DNA from: Rhodopirellula sp.
GTDB lineage: Bacteria > Planctomycetota > Planctomycetia > Pirellulales > Pirellulaceae
Direction of reading: 5' to 3'
DNA length: 37,477 nt
Assembly (NCBI GenBank): GCA_003513555.1
Contig: DOPG01000243.1
Span: 1 to 37,477 of the forward strand
The notes under the pieces are model-generated. The model had not been told where the DNA came from and made no database searches. It saw nothing but the letters and a program-made list of their open reading frames with translations. Made by a program: the position numbers and the translations under genes. Numbering within the stretch: the stretch's first letter is position 1; each line of letters opens with the position of its first letter. This document shows, one piece after another, positions 32,660 to 37,477 of this stretch.

Positions 32660-32680
32660 AGGCTGTAAGACTGACAGCCT
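32660..32680 (+). terminator. Hairpin after the small exported protein gene
   Basis: Perfect 7-base arms AGGCTGT / ACAGCCT with a 7-base loop, 97 bases after the stop at 32562. The bases after it (TTCGTGG) are not a T-tract, so it is a weak candidate. Confidence 0.35.
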
Positions 32681-32777
32681 TTCGTGGCTCTCTAAAAAAA
32701 TATTTCGCGCCGAGCCACTTATGGTTCAGACGTCTCGCCGTCGATGCCGATGAAACTCATACCATGGATTGGGAGGG

Positions 32778-32802
32778 TGGAACGATCGGTGCCATCGTTC
32801 CA
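32778..32802. other. Perfect 9-bp stem-loop, first of a tandem pair
   Basis: Arms TGGAACGAT / ATCGTTCCA with a 7-base loop. It ends eight bases before a much longer stem-loop, which suggests one structured element rather than two chance repeats. Confidence 0.5.
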
Positions 32803-32810
32803 GCATTGAT

Positions 32811-32847
32811 GGGCCATGGTGAGGCAGGGAGGGCTTCACCATGGCCC
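32811..32847. terminator. Long stem-loop, second of a tandem pair (bidirectional terminator candidate)
   Basis: Twelve perfect pairs (GGGCCATGGTGA / TCACCATGGCCC), extended by a G-T and two G-C pairs, leave a 7-base loop. TTCTCT follows on the plus strand. This is the most stable hairpin I see in the window. It lies in convergent intergenic DNA. A terminator is the simplest reading; part of a small structured RNA is the alternative. Confidence 0.5.
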
Positions 32848-32984
32848 TTCTCTATTGAGTCACCGCCATTTTGCTGATGCTAGCAGGAGATGACGGGACG
32901 TCGGAGAGGGGATTCTCAACAAATCAGTTCGTTGTTTGTGCCAAAATGACGTAGCGATGAGCAAGGCAATATTGAGGCACCATG

Positions 32985-33021
32985 AAAAAACAGCCGCCAG
33001 TGCGTGAAGCTACTGCCGGCT
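32985..33021 (-). terminator. Rho-independent terminator of the DUF1501 operon
   Basis: On the minus strand, arms AGCCGGCAGT / ACTGGCGGCT (nine of ten paired, 10-base loop) are followed by G and six T residues. It starts 31 bases after the DUF1501 stop at 33053. This has the complete form of an intrinsic terminator. Confidence 0.8.
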
Positions 33022-33052
33022 ATATCTCATGGGTGACGGTGTCTCGCTGAGA

Positions 33053-34357
33053 TTACGAAAACAGTTCGTCAATGATCCCACCGTCTCTTACCAGCGTGAT
33101 CGGCCTTCCTGTGCTGGTGTCGTATTCCATCGTGGGGTCAATGCCAAGGTTGTGATAAAAACTGGCAGCAACGTCATCAGGTGAGATTCCCTCATGGCGT
33201 GGGCCAGAGGCATTGTCATCGCTCTCGCCGATAACTTGACCACCTTTGACTGCACCGCCAGCCATCAACATGAACATACAACGCGGGTAGTGATCTCGCC
33301 CACCCTCGGCGCTTCTGGAATTAATTTTGGGCGTTCGTCCAAATTCACCTGTCACAAACACGGCGGTTGTTTCCAGAAGACCTCTTTGTTCCAAGCCCAT
33401 TAGTAGGCCGCTGAGGCCAGCATCAAGCTTGGGCAAATTATTATCCTTTAGTTTGCTGAAGTTGTCAGTATGAGTATCCCATCCGCCAAGTTGCACACTG
33501 ACAAGTCGGACTCCTGATTCAACCAATCGGAGGGCTAACATGCAACTCTGGCCAAATGACTCTTCCCCAAATTGTTTGGAGAAGCTTTCGGGCTCTTGAC
33601 TGATATCAAATGCCTTGCGTGCGCGTTTTGATGTAATCATCGAGTAGGCTTGGTCGCCAAATTTATCCAAGCCTTCAAGTAGCTGATCGTTCTTTTCCAA
33701 ATCTGCAAACCTACGGTCCAGTTTTTTTAACAGGTTTTGGCGTCGTTGGACTTCATCAATACCAATGCCTCCACCCAAAGAAATTCCTCGCACAGAGAAA
33801 GGCTGGCCAAAGTTTGGTGACGCATTTGTCTCAAGGGCTGCGTAGCGGATTCCAAGGAAGCCAGCACCTTGCCCGGCCTTTGGTACAGCCACAAGACTCG
33901 GGATGTCCGTTTCACTCGGCTGCTCTTTGGAAAGCACAGAGCCGTAACTGGGATACTCAAGCGCCGGGATGGGCTTGCTGCCAGTGTTTACATACTCTTG
34001 TCCCAGACGGTGGGCGGCCAGGGTATGACTCACGCCGCGTAGGATTGCAAATTTGTCAGCGACGGCGGCTAATTTTGGCAGGTGTTCGGAAATTTGAATA
34101 CCTGGAACATTGGTAGCGATCGGATTGAAACTGCCACGGAACTCACTGGCCGCATCCGGTTTCATGTCGAAGGTGTCCAAATGTGATGGACCACCAGGCA
34201 ATTCAATAAAGATTGCCCGGTCCGCGCGGCCCGCCTGTACTTGCCCGGCATGAGCCATTTGCATGTAGTTGCCCAAGGTCAAGCCGCCGATTGACAACAC
34301 TCCGGCTTTTAGCATGTCCCGGCGTTGCATTCCGTCACATGTGCGATGTAATTTCAT
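33053..34357 (-). CDS. DUF1501 family protein, Tat-exported
   Basis: 434 residues. The N-terminus RRDMLKAGVLSIGGLTLGN is a twin-arginine-type signal, so a folded protein is exported. The body is the DUF1501 family, related to sulfatases and alkaline phosphatases: AIFIELPGGPSHLDTFDMKP, SVQLGGWDTHTDNFSKL, FVTGEFGRTPKIN, GRDHYPRCMFMLMAGGAVKGG, HEGISPDDVAASFYHNLGID. The His/Asp-rich motifs suggest a metal site; biochemical activity is not established for the family. It follows the DUF1549/DUF1553 gene by 104 bases, and this pairing is characteristic of Planctomycetes and Verrucomicrobia, where it has been proposed, without proof, to help degrade complex polysaccharides. A clear terminator follows. 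Confidence 0.95.
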   Translation of the reverse strand: MKLHRTCDGMQRRDMLKAGVLSIGGLTLGNYMQMAHAGQVQAGRADRAIFIELPGGPSHLDTFDMKPDAASEFRGSFNPIATNVPGIQISEHLPKLAAVADKFAILRGVSHTLAAHRLGQEYVNTGSKPIPALEYPSYGSVLSKEQPSETDIPSLVAVPKAGQGAGFLGIRYAALETNASPNFGQPFSVRGISLGGGIGIDEVQRRQNLLKKLDRRFADLEKNDQLLEGLDKFGDQAYSMITSKRARKAFDISQEPESFSKQFGEESFGQSCMLALRLVESGVRLVSVQLGGWDTHTDNFSKLKDNNLPKLDAGLSGLLMGLEQRGLLETTAVFVTGEFGRTPKINSRSAEGGRDHYPRCMFMLMAGGAVKGGQVIGESDDNASGPRHEGISPDDVAASFYHNLGIDPTMEYDTSTGRPITLVRDGGIIDELFS

Positions 34358-34461
34358 GAAAATGACTCGTTGTTTATCCGTTTACGAAGTTGTAATTCGA
34401 GTGTGGTAGGAAAGGCTTGTTAGCCATGAATCGCTACCCGTATGTCAGCAGAAAAAAACAT

Positions 34462-37284
34462 TCAATGACTGAGAATGAATTCTTTTGTGTTCACAAGTGC
34501 CCAAAGAAGTGATTGAACACCATCGGCAGGCGTCTCGGACTGTTCAATGAATGCCACAGATATCTCAGTCTCTTCAGGGTCCGGATAGCGGCTGAGGGTT
34601 CGCAGATAGGCTTCTTCGATAAGTTGTTCCAAGGTCTTTGCAGCACTCTTGAGCGGAGTGGAGGTATTCAGCTCTGGCCATGCATTTGGATCTTTCAATA
34701 GCACTGCCAGCTTTGGCACTGCGAACTGATAAGGTTTTAATTTCGCAACCAACCGTTTGTGATCTCGTTGAAGTTGCGCCTTAGCTTTTGTCTGCCGATC
34801 CACGGGAATTTTCTTGTATTGGACGATACGTGCAAGAAACTGCTTGCGGTAGCTCTCGGCACGTTTTTGTGCCATCGCGGCGCGAGGATCAAGACTACTG
34901 CGTGGCCCTTCAACGCCGAGTTCCGAACAGGCTTGAGCTACCCAACCGTTTTTGTCGCTGAGTCGTTTGTGCATATCTGCATCGTTGCGCAGGTAGATGG
35001 ATTGCAACAGGCTGGGGGAGTCGCTGCGATCACAATCGCAATTGGACTCACGCATGGATTGACCGAATACTTCCAACGCGAAGTCTTGCTGATTTCGACG
35101 TTTGGGTTTACCTTCCGCGATCGCCATCTCATTAACTTCTGTTCTGAGTTTGTTCGCTTGCATATCCGAACCAGTCGCCAGAATGACAGCATCGTAAACA
35201 ACTTCGGCAGGCAGTCGCCGTGGAACATGATGAGAGAAATTCGTGCGGTCCATAGCGTTCGTAGCATTGGTATCTGCAGAACGCTGATAGGTTGCACTGG
35301 TCACAATTTTTTGATGCAACCACTTGAGATCAAAGTCATGCTGAATGAACTCGTTTGCCAAATAGTCCATCAATGGTTCGTTGACAGGAGGATTGGCAAG
35401 ATTCATGTCATCAGTGGGGCTAACAATACCATCGCCGAAGTAGTTGCTCCAGACACGGTTGACGATAGCTTTGGCGAAGTATGGGTTTTTAGAGGATCGG
35501 AGCCACGCCATCAGTGCATCACGAGGATCTGCATCCAGCGTCACCTTGCCTTCTTCACCGAGAATTTTTCCAGAGGGAATCGTAATCGTTTTTGGCTTTC
35601 CTCCCTTACGCTTCATTTGTGACTGCGCTTTTCGTTGTCGTTGGATACTGCTGTCATCAAAGACTAACTCGCCAAAGGGGACCGTTTTGCCTTGTTGAGC
35701 TCCTTTTTGTACCGCCCGGCGCAAATCACCACCCTTCAGTTTTTCACCGTTGGTCAGAGCATCTAGCAGTTTTTGGCGATCCTGTTTGGCATCTTTTGCA
35801 ACCAGCGACCCAGAGTAGCGAATGGGTGCGAACAGCTTGGAAAAACGTTCGAAATCGTCTTTTGACCACCGGTCGAAAGGATGTTTGTGGCATTGAGCGC
35901 ATTCAATACGAACTCCCAAGAATGTGTAGGCAAATCCAATGGCTCGTTCTTCAGGTTTCTGGAAATTGCGACGACCCCAAAACATCGGAAGCCCATCACG
36001 TTTGGCGAACAACTCTTCGTTACCCGGTTTGCACGCCTCCGTCATCGTTTCGCAGTACGTTACATAGTCTTCTTCGGGTTGACGGTTATCAGCCGCAACG
36101 ATGCCCTCGACGATGTCATCGTAGGGCATGTTATTCGCAAGACGCACACGTAGCCACTCGTACCAGAGTCGGGGGGCAGCGTTTCGGATGGGGAAAACGT
36201 TTGTGAGTTGCTCGTCGCTGTTGCCTGTCCAGTCAGAAAAGCGAGTCGCCCACCAAGCCGCGTAGCCAGGTGAATCAAGCAAACGCTCGATCAACTGTTC
36301 ACGTTTAGCAGGCGAGTCATCAGCCAGGAATTGGCGAACCGTGGCGGCATCGGGGAGGATCCCGGTGATATCGAGAGAAGCTCTCCGTATGAACTCAGAA
36401 TCCGTGCATATGCCCGAGGGAATGATCCCCAGTTTGTCGAGTTTTTGCTGCACGAGCCGATCAATGGAATGTTTGGACTCAGCTTTCACTGAACTGGTTT
36501 GATTACCTACTGGTCTCAGTACGGGCACTGGGATCACAGCTTTGTCGTAGTAAACAACAACATGCGTATCACCGCGGTCGCCAGATTTGATCTGTCCGGT
36601 TTCGTCAATATCCGCGATCGCATCGTTGTTTGAACTGAAGCGACATAGTTCCGTTACGTCCTCTGAAGTACCATCTTTCCAGTGCGCTATTGCAGTTAGA
36701 TTTACAACTTCATTTTCGTTGCTAAACAATATTTCTGCAGGGCTGACATCGATTCGGTCCAATTCGCGTATGGACGTCGAATCATACAAGGCTCCCGCTT
36801 CGATCCAACGTTGTAATACATGGTGCTGCCACGTACCTTTGGAAAAACGTTTCCCACCCTCATGGATGTCTGCATCACTCGGCTTGGAAAGCATCAGGCT
36901 TTCGGTCACATCGTCGACATCGACACGTCCTGTGGCTTCGTCAAGTAACGCATCATGGTCTGCCTTAAAGTCATAGCCAAAAAGTGATAGCTGAAATCCA
37001 CCACGGCCTTGAAACGAACCATGACAGGACCTGCCATTGCAACCCAGACGGCCTAAAAGCGGAATGACATGTTTCTGGAAGTCAGGAACTTCCACTGTGT
37101 CCTTCTTGGCGAATCTCTCGCTGAGAGGAGCCAAGATCTTGCCTGTTTCACCTGAGCTTTCTCCAGTTCCGACTCTGACTGGTTCAGCAGAGACCGGAGT
37201 GATGGCGGCATGATCCGTAACCATGTAAAAGCAGATGAGGGATAAAATTCCGACCGGCAGATGTTTCTGGCAGAAAAGGGTCAT
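34462..37284 (-). CDS. DUF1549/DUF1553 protein with cytochrome-c-like motifs and a bacterial Ig-like domain
   Basis: From ATG 37284 the protein has 940 residues and starts with a signal-like segment (LFCQKHLPVGILSLICFYMV); ATG 37404 would add 40 polar residues before it. In order: an N-terminal cytochrome-like region with LGCNGRSCHGSFQGRGGFQL (Cys82, Cys87, His88), a Big_2-type Ig-like domain (about 205-285, AEILFSNENEVVNLTAIAHW), DUF1549 starting around IDRLVQQKLDKLGI and including the heme-type motif CAQCH (462-466) in ECAQCHKHPFDRW, and DUF1553 from about KNPYFAKAIVNRVWSNYFG to the C-terminus. Such proteins are exported and greatly expanded in Planctomycetes. The first motif is CxxxxCH rather than CxxCH, so heme binding there is unproven. 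First gene of a two-gene operon with DUF1501. Confidence 0.94.
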   Translation of the reverse strand: MTLFCQKHLPVGILSLICFYMVTDHAAITPVSAEPVRVGTGESSGETGKILAPLSERFAKKDTVEVPDFQKHVIPLLGRLGCNGRSCHGSFQGRGGFQLSLFGYDFKADHDALLDEATGRVDVDDVTESLMLSKPSDADIHEGGKRFSKGTWQHHVLQRWIEAGALYDSTSIRELDRIDVSPAEILFSNENEVVNLTAIAHWKDGTSEDVTELCRFSSNNDAIADIDETGQIKSGDRGDTHVVVYYDKAVIPVPVLRPVGNQTSSVKAESKHSIDRLVQQKLDKLGIIPSGICTDSEFIRRASLDITGILPDAATVRQFLADDSPAKREQLIERLLDSPGYAAWWATRFSDWTGNSDEQLTNVFPIRNAAPRLWYEWLRVRLANNMPYDDIVEGIVAADNRQPEEDYVTYCETMTEACKPGNEELFAKRDGLPMFWGRRNFQKPEERAIGFAYTFLGVRIECAQCHKHPFDRWSKDDFERFSKLFAPIRYSGSLVAKDAKQDRQKLLDALTNGEKLKGGDLRRAVQKGAQQGKTVPFGELVFDDSSIQRQRKAQSQMKRKGGKPKTITIPSGKILGEEGKVTLDADPRDALMAWLRSSKNPYFAKAIVNRVWSNYFGDGIVSPTDDMNLANPPVNEPLMDYLANEFIQHDFDLKWLHQKIVTSATYQRSADTNATNAMDRTNFSHHVPRRLPAEVVYDAVILATGSDMQANKLRTEVNEMAIAEGKPKRRNQQDFALEVFGQSMRESNCDCDRSDSPSLLQSIYLRNDADMHKRLSDKNGWVAQACSELGVEGPRSSLDPRAAMAQKRAESYRKQFLARIVQYKKIPVDRQTKAKAQLQRDHKRLVAKLKPYQFAVPKLAVLLKDPNAWPELNTSTPLKSAAKTLEQLIEEAYLRTLSRYPDPEETEISVAFIEQSETPADGVQSLLWALVNTKEFILSH

Positions 37285-37477
37285 TGGCTTGGTCACTGGG
37301 TAAGCTAGTGGGGAGGGGTAGGGCAGGCCACGTTCACTGTTCAGATACAGTGGTTCTTGTCTCTTGTCTATTCGTTGTTGTATCACTGGTGCTTTGTCTT
37401 TCAAAAGCAGAAGGTTTTCGATCCGCTTTGCGCAATAAAGTTAAATAGGTTGCATCCAAGTTTCTGGTTGAGTCTTT

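Larger units (their letters stand above)
32563..33052. other. 490-base hairpin-rich convergent intergenic region
   Basis: No gene is supported; a plus-strand frame ending at 32668 is a shifted shadow of the small exported protein gene. The region holds four stem-loops in about 360 bases (32660-32680, 32778-32802, 32811-32847, 32985-33021), listed separately. At least the last is a terminator for the minus-strand DUF1501 gene. Confidence 0.65.

Noticed and set aside
32237..32668. 143-codon plus-strand frame overlapping the small exported protein
   Set aside because: It is a frame-shifted shadow; the other frame has a signal peptide and a coherent protein.
34759..35622. 287-codon plus-strand frame antisense to the DUF1549/1553 gene
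   Set aside because: It lies wholly inside a confidently identified gene on the other strand and has no family features.

Overview
The window looks like chromosomal DNA from a planctomycete, most likely a Pirellulaceae-type marine lineage. The strongest evidence is the pair at 33053-37284: a Tat-exported DUF1501 protein beside a DUF1549/DUF1553 protein with cytochrome-c-like motifs, a combination greatly expanded in Planctomycetes. Moderate GC content, frequent GTG/TTG initiation with weak Shine-Dalgarno sites, a zinc-ribbon fused to ExbD, and large exported PQQ-propeller and alpha/alpha-toroid proteins agree with this. I see no transposase, CRISPR array, rRNA or prophage gene. This assignment is inference; no marker gene was compared.

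Layout. 1-2673 (+): the end of an ABC-F ATPase and a tRNA-dihydrouridine synthase. 2741-5771 (-): an alkaline-phosphatase-superfamily phosphodiesterase downstream of a sodium:alanine (AGCS) symporter. 6244-6316 (-): tRNA-Phe(GAA). 6509-19888 (+): eight consecutive same-strand genes for envelope proteins: exported toroid/HEAT protein, TonB-shaped single-span protein, ExbB/TolQ-type channel, ExbD, zinc-ribbon-ExbD fusion, large single-span PQQ-propeller protein, helical-repeat plus family-5 solute-binding protein, and an exported protein of unknown function. 19949-27569: housekeeping genes on both strands (cold-shock-domain protein, YqgE/AlgH, pdxH, priA, nadD, FMN reductase, an unknown protein, a Nudix hydrolase). 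27664-31611 (+): PduO-type corrinoid adenosyltransferase, then the nitrogen-signalling pair glnB and glnD. 31987-32562 (+): a small exported protein. 32660-33021: an intergenic region rich in hairpins. 33053-37284 (-): the DUF1549/1553 and DUF1501 pair.

The most interesting region is 6509-19888. The channel and the two ExbD proteins form the core of a proton-motive-force-driven motor like Ton, Tol or Mot. The single-span protein before them has the layout of a TonB-like transducer but no recognisable TonB C-terminal domain. The remaining genes encode exported scaffolding or ligand-binding proteins. No outer-membrane receptor, TolB, Pal or ABC permease is present. I propose a planctomycete-specific energised envelope machine; its cargo or function cannot be read from sequence alone.

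glnB and glnD are a textbook pair: GlnD uridylylates and de-uridylylates PII, and the target Tyr51 is present in this GlnB. A 9-bp perfect dyad beside a good -10 element lies directly upstream of glnB.
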